From Manduca sexta (taxonomy: Eukaryota > Arthropoda > Insecta > Lepidoptera > Sphingidae): 64,000 nucleotides of DNA. Made by a program: the position numbers and the translations under genes. The notes below the pieces were generated by a model. It was not told the DNA's origin and searched no databases. It was given only the letters and a program-made list of their open reading frames with translations. Numbering within the stretch: position 1 is the stretch's first letter; each line of letters opens with the position of its first letter. Below, in pieces: positions 47,712-60,800 of this stretch. The stretch is from contig NC_051129.1 in assembly GCF_014839805.1 (NCBI RefSeq), forward strand, positions 6,762,920 to 6,826,919, read 5' to 3'.

Positions 47712-50223
47712 TCTATACTTATAATAAATCTGTAGAGAGGTCAATTCTGTACATGAAATATATTTCCAAAATAACTATCAGGGGGTGATTAGGGATCGAT
47801 ACTGATGCCAAAAATGCAATTAGTAAAATTTTTGTCTGTCTGTCTGTCTGTCTGTCTGTATAACCGTTATAGAAACAAAAACTACTCGACGGATTTTAAC
47901 GAAACTTGGTACAATTGTTTGTCATACTCCTGTGCTGGTTATAGTATACTTTTCATCACGCTACAATTAATAGGAACAGAGCAGTGAAGGGAAATGTTGG
48001 GAAAACGGGAGAAGTTACTCCATTTTTTAAGCTTCCGTCGCATGTGCAACCTTAATGGTTAAAGCTACACAGAAATCATGTATGAGGGAAATGTTCTCCT
48101 TAAAATTATGTCAAAAATATCCCACGACAGCATATGTCTATCTTTTATGGTTGACTCACAATAACACGTGTAACTCCCGATAGCTTAGCAATTCGAAGCT
48201 TTCTCATTATATTTGTTTGCTCTTACGTTTATAACACTCTCAGTCATCCCTAATTAAAAAAGTTAACATTATAAATATTCCATAAAAAAGAATCATAGAA
48301 ATCGGTATAGAAACACCAAAGTTATACATGAAATACGCTAATAATTAGCCATCACGCGTGAATATCATCAATCAGGTCGAAATCAAAAAGTATTTATCGA
48401 CAACGTCTCCTCTGCCGGGTCCGCAGTTAGAATTGGGGTTCCCCAGGGTTCCATATTGGGTCCATTCCTATTCTTAGTTTACATAAATGACCTGCCTTAC
48501 ATGGTTGATAATATGGCAGATGTAGTATTGTTCGCTGACGACACTTCGATTATTTTTAAGTTAAATAGAAGGGATGAGAATCTCGGTGAGCCACATAAAG
48601 TACTTAGTTTGATTTCTGACTGGTTCTCTTCTAATAATTTACTTTTAAATGCCGCAAAAACGAAATGTGTCAGATTTTCGTTACTGAATAAAAAAGGAAC
48701 TAAATATTGATTTAGATGGGGATAAATTAGAATTAGTTCCCTCAACGGTCTTCCTCGGGGTTTCAATCGATAGTAAATTGCAATGGGGCCCCCATATTCA
48801 AAAAAATTCTAGTAAACTGAGCTCTGCCGTGTTTGCTATTAGGAAGATTAGACAATTAACTGACGTGGCTACGGCAAGGCTAGTGTATTTTGCATACTTC
48901 CACAGCATTATGTCCTATTGTATTCTTCTGTGGGGCTCTGCTGCAGATCTGCAGACCATTTTTATCTTGCAGAAACGAGCGATTAGAGCTATTTACAACC
49001 TTCGCTCTCATGATTCCCTTAGGCAAATGTTTAAGGAGGTGAATATACTGACTTTGCCGGCCGAATATATTTTTCAGAATATAATGTACGTACGTAAAAA
49101 CCTTAGTACTTTTATTAAAAACAGTGACTTGCATAGTCTAAATACCAGAAATAAAAATAAATTGGTTGTCCCTAATCATAGGCTCTGTAAAACCAATAAA
49201 TCTTTCTTAGTTAATAGCATTAAGTTCTATAATAAACTTCCCTTCGAAGTTACCAATTTGACCGAACAAAAATGCTTTTTTTTTATAATAATGACATTTC
49301 TATAGTTCTAATTTGACATAATCATATCATATCTTAATGAAATGTAATTTTTGAAAGACGACCACCCGATCATGTTGTGTTTGCCTGTTCAATATCACTA
49401 TTTTTTTTCTTTTCTCATGATTGAAAACTATGATTGTAAATGTAGGCGAATGCACGCTGTACGCCGTTATTTAAGTATGAATCTATGTTCTCTTTTATTT
49501 GCTATCGCTAATTTTATTTTATGCCGCTCCAGGTTTAGTCGTTTGGATTTAATCTTTTTCCATGTTAACGGTGATGTGCGTGCATTAGCTTATATAACTA
49601 TTGTGACTATGTACAAGAAAGACTTGGAAAAAAATACAAAAGAAGTACTGAACAATTGATGACAAAAGAAAGCCCGGAGTTTCTTTCTGCCTTTCTTCTT
49701 CGGGTAGTCATCACTTAGGTAGCTAGTGAAAGGCTGGTAGGTTAGCTAGGCTAGGGCTCATGTCCTCACCGGTGAGGATCGCGACGCGTTACCCTTCTAT
49801 TTCCCCTACTTGCCAGCCCGAGCTGGTTACTTCGTACTTTTGTACCTAGTCTTTTGTATAAACTTTATCCCTAATTTAAAATCTCCATAGTTATATAAGT
49901 GATTTTAATAGTTGTTTAGAAATAATAATTATTCTTATTCTTTGTTTTGACGTATCATAAGTGCAACTTTGTTCGCCTACGTGATAAATAAAGTATTTTA
50001 TTTTATTTTTATTTTTATTTTAAAAATACTGAATCATGCTATAAGGATTATTTTTGTATATATATAAGGTCACGAACGCACAGGCAGGCGGCTTGCTTGG
50101 CACCTAGAGGCTAGCGAATCACCTAGCGAGTAGCTTCGTAAAACAAACATTCTCGAACGTTCGCGACCGGCTCCATTTTTGAAGTCCGAAATCCACGCGG
50201 GCGAAGCTTCGGGCGGAAGCTAG
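47712..50223 (+). mobile_element. Helitron copy 2, split by a later LINE insertion
   Basis: The 5' part (47712-about 48070) begins TCTATACTTATAATAAATC after an A. The 3' part (about 50170-50223) ends GGAAGCTAG followed by T. Together they correspond to the uninterrupted 505-bp copy at 23113-23617. The internal microsatellite is (TCTG)6 here against (TCTG)3 there. The terminal hairpin is damaged (CTTCG in place of CTGCG). About 2.1 kb of foreign DNA, including a LINE, sits inside, so the LINE arrived after the Helitron. Confidence 0.7.
48340..50021 (+). mobile_element. Jockey/CR1-like non-LTR retrotransposon, 5'-truncated
   Basis: RT palm in two frames. The first runs to 48710 with GVPQGSILGPFLFLVYINDL and FADD (48531-48542). 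After a frameshift near 48705, STVFLGVSIDSKLQW, SYCILLWGSA and the C-terminal region NKLVVPNHRL run to 49305. A 3' UTR of about 700 bp ends in a (TTTTA)n tail at about 49997-50021. FADD and the GVPQGSILGP block identify a LINE RT of the jockey/CR1 group. The fingers region and ORF1 are missing. It is embedded in the Helitron at 47712-50223. Confidence 0.8.
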
Positions 50224-50944
50224 TATATAATAAAAGGTTCCATTACATCTTTTTTTTTGTCTTTATTGTTATCTATTTCATTGAATATATTTGGCATAAA
50301 ATTTATTAAGAAATTTGTATTGTAGCTGGAAAGGACATAGTCGAAAACGGCCCCAGAACCAACAAAGGTGTGACTTGCACCATAATTATTTATATATTTT
50401 TTTATATTACTTGCAAATATGTGTATAAAACGGACAAGCTGTTACATCTAAAATGAATATATAAAAGTATTGTAAGGACAAATCAAAGTCGCTGACATGT
50501 TTACAGCTAATTGTCTATAGAGATATACCAGTTCGACAAGACGATAAATCTAATTACCGATAAATAATGATTGAAACATGTTAATATATTCGATTAAAAT
50601 CGCGATATTTTCTTTCATTATTATAATAATATTTCATCGAGCAGTGGATGCATCTCAAATAAATAGGTAGTTAGTTTTAGGGTTAAATTGATTATAGATC
50701 AAGTTGCGTATAAAAAAGTTTTTTAGTTTGTAATTAACATTGATTTACTTTGTTTAATTAGATTCTATATAAGTGACCCGTCCTGACTGTACAAATAGCA
50801 AAGCATAATATATTATGCGAACATTTATTTTTCTGTCGTACAAAATATTTATGAATTATACATATAAAAAGTAGCGTTCTTCTCACTCCCTCCATCCCGG
50901 GGCCTCAAACTCTCTCCATGATCCATATCAAATTACTATCGGAT

Positions 50945-51010
50945 CCGCTTGTGTGAAGGATTTTCCGGGATAAAGGTCCCGCTAAATATGTTCCCGATTA
51001 AAAAGAATGT
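50945..51010 (-). mobile_element. Helitron-derived fragment
   Basis: 'gcttgtgtgaaggattttcc', 'gggataaaggtcccgctaaa' and a 'ttcccg' block match the internal part of the other Helitron 3' regions. No terminus is preserved. Confidence 0.35.
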
Positions 51011-51862
51011 TTAATGTTTTTGAAAATGTTTAATTAAAATCGATTTTAGTATAAATTATCGATATTATCGATCTAGAATCTAGTCAAGTAGCATCTCTAC
51101 TTCTTACTTCATTGTTCAATTCAACGTCACTCACACTTCACTCATCAGAGACAAATAAACTAGACTCTACCTATTAATTATAACCTCAAAATCTAATCGT
51201 TTTTTTGGATAAATGCTATATCCCAGCTTGTCCGTTTTATAAATAATATGTTATGAGAATTTATTAATGATTCTAAATATTACAAACATTTTTCCATTGC
51301 TGTTGGTTTCGGGGCGAATTATGTATGAGTACAGAACAATGTCCTTTGAAAGCTGGTGAGGCTTTTTGTAAGTTAGTGAGACAGAAACAGAACAGACAGA
51401 CAGATGGCGTTAGTGAGAATTTATAGATATGAATTATTCACTAATACCATAGATAAATACAAGAATTCAACACACTCGAAATGATACCGCCTTAATTCAA
51501 TTAATCAATCACCGATAAATTGAGACCGCAAATGGATCGACTTGAGCAGTATCTACTACTAGTTAACTTCTTATTTAATATTTATAGCAGACTACAAGGC
51601 AAACAAAACTAATTTACTAATAAGTTTTTGAACAGGCAGTATATTAAATAAACGGAAGAAAAATTTTAAAATAGTAATTAAGTTAGCAAATTCATGTTGA
51701 CGTTAGCGAAGACTCAATGTGATGGAAATCAATCTGGCAATATAACAATCAATTAAACTGTACGCTCGTGTACAATCGGGATTGAGCGAGATCGAATGAA
51801 TGTACGGGATTGTACCCCAAATAATATAGTCCTTCCGGAATCGAATTACTACACACTTAAAC

Positions 51863-52807
51863 CATTCGGATTGGCGTTGGGGGCTCTCGGGCCTCGACTT
51901 CAGAGGTTCCTCACGGCATGTTTGGAGAGGGGCCAGTTTCCACTTCGTTGGAAGACGGGGAAACTGGTCCTCATCGCGAAGTATGGGCGCCCCGCGGACA
52001 GTCCGTCCGCATACCGGCCCATCGTCCTGCTCGACGAGGTGGGCAAGCTCTTCGAAAGAGTTATTGCAGACCGCCTCGTCGGGCACCTGACGAGGGTTGG
52101 GCCGAATCTTGCGGACAGCCAATTCGGTTTCCGCAGAGGGCGCTCTACCGTGGATGCCATCATGCGCGTGGGGTCTCTCGCGACGGGGGATGCTGTTTCC
52201 CGGGGTGTGGTCGTCTTGGCGGTGTCGCTTGACATCGCTAATACCTTTAATACCCTGCCCTGGAGTTGTATCAGGGAGGCACTCCGGTATCACCGGGTGC
52301 CGACCTACCTCCATCGCGTTGTCGGGGCCTACTTGAGGGATAGGGCCGTCATTTACCCTGGTAACCAAGGGGAATGGATCAGGCGAGAGATGTCGTGCGG
52401 TGTTCCACAGGGTTCGGTTCTGGGGCCGCTCTTGTGGAACATCGGGTACGACTGGGTGCTCCGCACCGACCACCCGAGCGGCGTCAGCGTAGTATGCTCC
52501 CCTACGACATGGGGTAGCTCGTCGCCCGAAACACCCCAACGGCCCGTGTGTACGGCGCGTAGTGTTCCACGCGCGCCTCGAAGAGCAGTGTTAGTGTCAT
52601 TGACGGGGCCCTTTGGGGCCGGTGCCTGCCTAGGTTTCAATGCCATCGGATCTTGGACCTAGGCACATAGGCAAAGGATAGGAACACCGTAGGTTTTTAG
52701 TCAGTAGAAGTCTGACACGCCCTCCCGCCCATCCCAAGGCGGGAGATAGTCATCTGATGATTTACCTACGTTAAAAAAAAAAAAAAAAAAAAAAGAAACA
52801 TTCGGAT
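51863..52807 (+). mobile_element. Internally deleted R1-type LINE with 22-A tail and 9-bp target duplication
   Basis: It is flanked by CATTCGGAT at 51863-51871 and 52799-52807, so the element is about 51872-52798. It encodes RT from ALGPRLQRFLTACLERGQFP through SAYRPIVLLDEVGKLFER, FGFRRGRSTVDAI, SLDIANTFNTLPW and SCGVPQGSVLGPLLWN. The frame then breaks where the catalytic YADD should be (near 52495), and the rest of ORF2 is missing. The 3' UTR has the stem CTCCCGCC/GGCGGGAG (52722-52745) and then A22 (52773-52794). The intact duplication and long A tail suggest a recent insertion of an already defective copy. GC content is far above the flanks. Confidence 0.85.
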
Positions 52808-55800
52808 CCTTTGCTATAACAACGCATTCCTCGCATACAGTATTTCGCGTATAACTTTGTCAACACGATATTATGTTTTTGGACCACGAATTGTGTAGCC
52901 ATTTATGGTTTGACGCAGGAATCGTGAGATTAGAACCTTGCAGCTTAAACAATTCAGTAAACCATATACCTTTGTACATGGACGACGTCAATAAAAAGTT
53001 TTAGTTTTACTTAGCTAACACCTCAACCGCCTTTATGTATTTGGGTAATAAAGATAAGCTTTAAAATACTGCGAAAATTTTGGCACCGACTTCGCCGCCG
53101 CTATCATCTTTGTAGGAATTGGGCACAAGATTATTTTTGTCTCCCGCTTTTCTACGATGGAAAGTGGGCGATTTATATAAATCCAACTTCCACCTGTAAT
53201 TTTGTTTGATGAATTATGTTGCGCTCAAAATAGATTTACTCTCTCTCTTTTTCTTGGTATGTATGACTCTCTAGATCTAGAGATTTAGAACAGAGCGAAT
53301 CCTACGTCTATTCTGTTACATTTTAAGAACATAATATTAGGTAGTTACAGATATAAGTTGGAGCTACAAATTATCATTTGAAAAGCACAAACTAACACTC
53401 AGTCTTATGGAAGAGTATATTGTGTTAGGTTTATATATGACTAGTTTTTACCTGTGTGAAAATGTATTTCTGGGATTAAAGTCCCGCTATATATTTTCAT
53501 GAGATTTCTAAACCCCTTTAGCACTCAGGTGTAGTGTATGTAACTTCCTATTTGTAAAAAAAAAAACAAAATAGGCTTAGTTTCAAATAAATAAAGAAAC
53601 ATGTGTAGATTACTCTTTTTACATAACAATTATACTGATATTTCCATTAGAAGTATAGTATAGTATATTTAAACAATAAAATTATACTCTGAAGAGCTCA
53701 TGCGACATAAGTTCACGAGAATGACGCACATGGCGGGCATTAGTCTGCTTACCATGAAAAGGATGTGACCGACCCCGCAGATGGCGCCACCTATTGGTGA
53801 GCCATCCCATCAATATTTTCAGAGACACTATTGTGCCCATTAAAATATACGTGCGTGGCAGACACAATCCATGATGTTATAATAATATGTCAAATAGACA
53901 GATAGATAGCTAAAAAGTTTATTTGTGCATTGTTTCAAAGAGTAAAGCACTGGCAATTCTGCTGGAACCTGGTTTATAGTTCTTGATAAATATTAGAAGA
54001 AAAAAAATGAGACAAAGACCTTCTTTAAATATCAGAGGTTATAAATTTCAACATCTATTACAGTATAGCCTAGGCACTAGATTTTTATGTACCGGCTCCA
54101 TTCGGCTGAACGTCCCTTCCTGGAATACTTTCATTCGTATAATGCACTTTTATAGAATAAAAAGTAGCTGACACCTTTATCTACCACTAGGTCTTTAGCG
54201 TATATAAATTGATCTAGCGTTTTATGCTTTTACTATAACAAACAAACATCAAAGCAATTTCATGTTTATAAAACAAATATGAAACAGGTTTCACAAAACA
54301 TTTATATTTTATGAAATACGTTATAGGCCGAAGCGTGGAAATTTATCAACATTTGTCAATGTATGCGTTTAAATCGCAGGTGCAATATTCCCACACGTAG
54401 CATAGAAACATAATCCGGCTTGTTATGCCTGCAGATTGATACGCATGGCACATCAATATACGAGCATCATTATATCCAGCTTTAGTACGTAGGTACATCA
54501 GTTTAAGATACGGTAGGTAAGTCTTTTATAGCTCAAATAATTAAACTATAAATATGTTTTATGACTTATGAAGCTTGAATAATTAATATCCAATAAATAA
54601 ATATTGGAGATAACAAACCAATTTCCTATGAATAGGGGCAAGTTAAAGAATTAGGAAGGGCATAGACACCTTCAATGTCAACTTTCAAGCCAGAGCCAGC
54701 TCCTCCCTGAAAAGGGGTCGACGGTTGACAGCCGTAATTTGTAATCGTAAGGAGCCAACGAGGCTCAAGGATCCCATCAATTATAATAAGAAACTCATTC
54801 GGTTTCTTCATGTTGCAACACATAAGGAGTAAAATAAGAGATTTACGAAAATTCCTAAACACATAAATCTATTTGATATGATGTGTTACTTTAACTATTT
54901 ATGAGTATATATCGTCGGTTTACTGCGAGAATTCATTAACTAACAAATACAAAAGTATGAATTAAGCCACTTTTAGTTTTAGTTACTTATATGGTTTTCC
55001 CTATATCACCTTAGATATAATTATATAAAAAAAAAATACTATTATATTCTTAAATATTTTTATTCTTAAAATCAAGTGAGTACGTTAAATATTATGTTCA
55101 GGGCGTTATAAACTGTAATTGATGATTTTTGCCATTAGTGAGATCTTGCAGTAAACCGACGATTGTATAAAAGTTTCTTACAATCACATCTTTTTCACAT
55201 TAAAATATCGAAAGTCAATAAGCTAAGAATTTTCTTTTTTTGAACAAATTCTGACCTCATTAGTGGATGTCGAGATAACTTATTTATTAAATAAATAAAA
55301 CTAGAAATTGTGACCGTACTCACGAGCCTTAGCCAACGTTATTAAATTAAAAATGTTCTTATTTTAGTGCCGAGGTACAGGGCAGTTTAAAACGGTAAAG
55401 GTTATGACACAAAAGTTAATTATATACTATCATCACGCGTGGCAGCAACCATTTTTTGCCCACTATTATTTTTGAGGGTAAGTAGGTATTTATTATTTAA
55501 AAGTTAAGTGGTTTTTACAATGTCTCAATAGGAAAATAAGTAACTAATTTTATAGTGCTGTTATTTGGTTTCTGGCTGGTGTTATCTTTAGTACTAGGGT
55601 CCATCGTTCCATTTCGTTTCTCCCAATTCTCTCGCTCTTAACTATCTTGTCAATGAAAACATTGAGCGAGAACATTAAATATTGCACACACCAAAATTAA
55701 CAGGCAGTTTATGCAGGAACATTAAAAGTAAAGGCTAAAGTAAAACCCACAGTAATCGCTAAAAAACAAACGTGGTAACATAAAAGTCATAAGAGTTGCC

Positions 55801-57106
55801 ACAACACATACGTCACAATTATTATAAAAGTTACAGAAATTTTTACTGTTCCTATCAATGAAGAAATTAGCCGTAAGCGTATGACAGTGAACGCAAATAT
55901 AGATCACCAAACAAGTACCTACTTAATTAGATATCTACCTCGTATCGACCTCTTGAGAGGTAGTAGTTAACTAGGTTCTCATTATTTGCAGGAATATAGG
56001 TCTCATAGAGCTTTATATGAAATACACTTTAATTATATTACATATATTTACATAACGTGTATGATCTTATTAAAGACCCTTAAGTAATGTACTGTACTTA
56101 TGTACTACATAAAAATGAGGTGAATATGTTATATTGTTCAATAAAATTATACAGAAATTCCGGCGGTTTCCTGCTTGTGGAGAGCCATACAATCGGCTGT
56201 AACGATAGGAAATGTATTTGAGGATGTGTATATTCTATTGCTGTGTCTATTTTGTCTGTCTTAACTAAATTTAATTATTACTCAATGATTAATTCTTCTA
56301 TCCACATGTCTTAGTGATATAGATCGTTTGTTTTCTCATGTTTGACTGTTCTTAGTTTAGAATTATACCAATAATGTGTATTTAAAAATTTTGGTATGTT
56401 AATTTCTCATATTTTCCCTAAAAGATTACAACTGTTTTACCTAAAGTTCTAGTCACCCGGGATTCTCATTTTGTTTAATTTGAAGTCATTCTTAAACGTT
56501 ATTGAATTTTTTAGAGTATAATATACTTAGTGTGTATTTTACTCACTCCTTAGAGTACGTACTTTATATTCTTTATAAATAATGTAATTTGTGCCGAGGA
56601 TGGTCATTAATTATCAACGTTAAATATGATAATGTTGTATAATAAAGTAAGTTTTAATAAGAAACTCAATATCACAAATTCAACTTATTCTATTTATAAT
56701 TTATTAAAGTATTCATTTATACAGGTATACGATACCACAAATGACATGAAAACGGCTTAGTTTGAAACGTGGGTTTCTTCTGTAGGTGGCGATTATATGG
56801 AGTCTGATCCAGAGATACCTCAATAAACCGCCCCGCATAGAAATGAGACAAATATTATATAATATCATGGTTTTAATTTTGATTATAAATAATACGAGAA
56901 CTACAGGGATATTTTTTTCAGATTACTTTAGAAACTCCAACAATTTCTTGAAAACTCAAAACAAAGTTGAAAAGGTCATGTGCTACATTCAACATCTGTT
57001 GTAATCCGCCTACCAGTAGTTAAGAACCGCCAGTCTGTAGGAATTGATAAAATCGATAAGGAAATATAAACAGATGTTGGTGATTAAAAGGTTGCAGATC
57101 ACCTGT
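52808..57106. other. Intergenic, gene-poor
   Basis: One Helitron fragment (53441-53620). Moderately GC patches at 53690-53820 and 54640-54790 have frames too short or too poorly placed to call. Confidence 0.45.
53441..53620 (-). mobile_element. Helitron fragment
   Basis: CTAG at 53441-53444 with A on the plus-strand side, then 'tttttacctgtgtgaaaatg', 'gggattaaagtcccgctata' and 'cctatttgtaaaaaaaaaaa', consistent with the family body. The terminal hairpin is lost. Confidence 0.5.
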
Positions 57107-57310
57107 CGCGTACACGATCAACAGGAAGGGGATCCGGGCGAGGCTCGGAGGACGGAGGACGGAGCAGGGAGCACGCAGCCTGCGAGGACGCCTCACGCCG
57201 GCCGCCAGTCGCCGCCCAGCCGCCCTTCGCGACCGCCGTCGCCTACGAGCGCAATTCGCAGCCCTGTGCCCGCCACACTGCACAATTTATGTCCGGTCAC
57301 GATCTGATAT
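57107..57310 (-). promoter_or_regulatory. GC-rich island, possible promoter or first exon of a minus-strand gene
   Basis: About 200 bp of very CpG-rich sequence (ccggccgccagtcgccgccc, gcgaccgccgtcgcc) stands out in AT-rich DNA. On the minus strand it ends GCGACAG|GTGATC, an acceptable splice donor, and begins near ATCAGATCGTGACC, which has an initiator-like TCAG. Read as plus-strand coding it gives only a low-complexity Arg/Pro/Ser frame with a poor acceptor. A 5' UTR exon on the minus strand is the better reading, but the gene it would belong to is not visible to the left. Confidence 0.3.
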
Positions 57311-58425
57311 TCATGTTTTGAGTATTTTACTGTGAAGACGTTTCGCACGCTAGCAGCGTTGCCAAATAACTTAATGTTATCTTAGAACTGGGGACGTCGA
57401 AGTTTACTGAGTGCCAACAGATAGAAAAGGATTCTCTTGAACCCTTTTAACGTATTCCGCTGAAGGCGAGGTAAGTTTTAGGTAGTATTAAATGTTTTTT
57501 CTAGATATGTTACGTCGAAGCTAAAGTTTAACTGAAAAATTGTATGTTGGACTTAAGATTCGTAAAATACCCTCTTATTACGCCGTTACGTAGACCCTGT
57601 ACCGTTGAATTTGTTTTATTTTTTTATATGGAAAATATATTTGAGTTATAAGGAATCTTATTAGTCCAACTATAATTTAATTCAAGGTATAGGTACCTTA
57701 CCCGTATTTTTTGCAAGTGTACTTGTACAATGCATCAATATCAATTATACAAACACAAAAATATCAATATTTTAGAAAGTTATATAAATATAACTATTGA
57801 AGTAATCGTTTGAAATAAAAAAACGTGCCTAAACAATATTTTTCATCAAAAGTTCAGTTCACCATTGTATGACTATTGTTTACCTAGTACAAAAACCGCA
57901 TCTGTTCGAAGCATAACGCAACTCGCTGGGGCATTTAGTCACTGTAAGGTGACTTTGATTTGTTATTATTATTGGTCGGGGGTTCATTAGGCTCTAGTAA
58001 CTGATCGGCCTCTATGTGACCCGCGACGTGACCCTTGTCCTATCATACACGCCTACCACATTCATTGTTCTACAACGTAGATGGTGTCGAAAAAAATATA
58101 ATATTATGTAGGTACGCTCGCAGCACCCTTGTTTTGCTCGGAGTAGTGAAACTAATTGATTTCTCGCTCTATTTTAAGGATTCTCGTTTACAAGAAACCT
58201 ATCAACGAAATTGCTTTTACATTTACGTGAGCTTTATATAAATTGTATTAGATTAGAAATGAGTTTTGATATAACAAAACTATTAATGTAACGTGTGCAG
58301 AGAATACACTAAAACTGAATATTAACTAAATATTAATTAAAATGCTACGGAGTAAAACACATTTATTAAGGGATACATTTTTGGTAAAACATATGATTTC
58401 TCTGAATAATTAACGAAATTAACTG

Positions 58426-58430
<5 letters not shown>

Positions 58431-58490
<60 letters not shown>
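58431..58490 (+). repeat. (TA)30 microsatellite
   Basis: Sixty bases of perfect TA, followed by cacacag. Fully self-complementary and likely length-variable. Confidence 0.95.
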
Positions 58491-58496
<6 letters not shown>

Positions 58497-58848
58497 GTTA
58501 TACATATAACGAATGTTTGTGAATTGCGTTCATGTGGTTTATGACAAAGTTTTTAAACACGATGGATGTGAATATCAAACTGATGGCCCGCCGTTAATAA
58601 TAAATCCAATGCATTTTCAACAACATGTATAAGCATATTATTGCGAGCTGCGACCATTTAACTTGATAAAAATCTTCCACTGACAAGCTTTTGCGTAATT
58701 CCCAAAACAATTTGACAGATGTTTTATTTAGCGTAATAAATATTATTATTAATTAAGGATTTCTTTTGTTTTTCTTTATTTTAAGAAACACGTCAAAAAT
58801 TGTCATCTAAGATTCAAAATTAGGAATCCTGTTTACAGTTATAGTACA

Positions 58849-58998
58849 CTAGGTGATGCTTGCGGTTTCGCCCGAGTGATTGACTTCTCCTGGAATAAAA
58901 GCCTCACTGAGTACTTAATCGGGATAAAACGTAGCCTCTATTATATAATCCAAGAATTTTTTTGTTTGGCACAAACTTCAAGCTAATACGTCCAGCAT
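58849..58998 (-). mobile_element. Helitron 3' fragment
   Basis: CTAG at 58849-58852 (A before), then 'gcttgcggtttcgcccgagt', 'gggataaaacgtagcctcta' and 'aatacgtccagc', in family order on the minus strand. Confidence 0.55.
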
Positions 58999-60695
58999 TT
59001 TCTGTGTTTTCTTCAAACCAAGCATTCAAAGATCTACAACACTTCTCAATTGTAATATTATGAATAAAATTATTCTCATCTGAATAACTGTTGTCTTGAA
59101 ACTCCTGAGTTAGGTTTCCATTCACAAAATTCTACATTATGTTCGAGGTTCATTTTAATCTATTTTAACCGTTAATATTTTTCTAAATTCTAACAGTTAC
59201 AAAGCTACCAAACTACTAAAATTTAAAAACAAAGGAGAATAATGCTGCTTGGCAGCTGTCAAGCGGACCTCTTCTAAAAAATAACGTCATTGTATGCAAA
59301 CTAGATGGAAAAGCTTTGACGTACAACACTTTGTGCTTTAATAATAATAAAAACATAAGATTTTACGGTCTCGTGTTAAGACATGAACGTGTCAGTCGCG
59401 ACGTTGATAGAGTGCTGAAAGCCTGAGTAAGATCCGTCACAAGCGGCAAAAATGGCGACATTAGTTACATTTTCCAAGTATTATTTTGTAATGCTTGAGG
59501 CCATAATATCTCTTTACTCACTACAAAAGTCGAGCCTTCTTATTCCTAAACGAATGGCTTAATTGTCTAATTTAAAAGGTGTATATGCAGAAATTATTCC
59601 CTGACTCCTCATCTCGTCATTTAGATATACAACAAAGAGGAACGTGCGTAAAATCATCAATATTACGAATCCATCAGCTATTGATGCCATCCATTATTTT
59701 ATGTAGGAAAAAGATCCTTGTTAAAGCTGACCGTAGCAATAACCGACAGTCTTTAACACAGACCAAAATTCTTGTTTTGAATTTTGTAGTTTCACTGGAC
59801 TCGGGAGCAATTTGTTTTGACGTACTGGAGTTTTGAGAACCCAAGATAATCCCAATACGATGCATAGTGATGGGCTCCGAGGTTTTCCGAATGTCAAAAG
59901 CTGTTAGTACGAGATATTTCCTGAGTAGGTATATCGACGATGGGATTTCACGAAGTCGTTTACCAGAGTTTAATAGTGGTATTTATAGGATCTGGATTTA
60001 AAACAACTCACGAAATCTTCGTAAGTGGATATTCAGTCGCCAAAAAAATATTTTAGAAAATAAATTCACAACGCGGCGGCAATCGAAACACATTGTAGTG
60101 TCCTGTTACTGAAAATAAATTATATATTTCTTTAGACCAAACCGATAATAACATCTAATATAATCACTAATGTTGGATAGCAAAAGTTACTCGAGAATTG
60201 CAATAACACATAGGCAAAGTTTCACCACAAGATCCTCTTAGGCGCATCAAATTATGCATAATAGTCCTTTCCGGCAATAAAAGAACGCAAACTTATCTTT
60301 CCTGAATCACAGCGTTGAATAAAGTTTTTGCTATTTCATACTACTTGTTTAAGAGCAGCGAGTGATGCAGGTATGACCGAACTACCCCCAAACCTTTTCA
60401 GTTTTATTAAGTGTCATTTTTTTGACCAAGCTTTGACTATCTAGTCGGAAATATATACGAACTACGTATGTATGTTATGATATATTACAATATTTCGATT
60501 GAAAATTCTCAAGTTGCGAATATTATAGATGTTTAAACTTCCCGTATATTATGTAATATACGTGAAGTTAATAATAATAAGACATATTTTTAGCATTTAC
60601 ACCTTAAAATCGACTTTCATATAAGACCCCTGCGCAATTTTCATTTTGAGTTTACTGACAATAGATTCTTTGTACGTGACATTTTTATTTCGGAA

Positions 60696-60800
60696 CTAAC
60701 TGTTGCTCGCGGCTTCTTCCGCGTATTAAAGGTTTTCCCTTGATTGTCCCACTTTATATTTACCCGGGATAAAATGCAAATGTATTATATAATCAACAGA
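60696..60800 (-). mobile_element. Helitron 3' fragment
   Basis: 'ctaactgttgctcgcggctt' and 'cttccgcgtattaaaggttt', then 'acccgggataaaatgc', match the family terminus; the CTAG has changed to CTAA on the plus strand. Only the 3' part is recognisable. Confidence 0.45.

Noticed and set aside
51703..52646. Minus-strand and shifted-frame ORFs over the R1-type LINE
   Set aside because: Shadows of the GC-rich reverse transcriptase frame on the plus strand.
57044..57307. Plus-strand coding exon in the GC-rich island
   Set aside because: Acceptor 'aaaaggttgcag' lacks pyrimidines and the frame is low-complexity Arg/Pro/Ser; the minus-strand non-coding exon or promoter reading is preferred.
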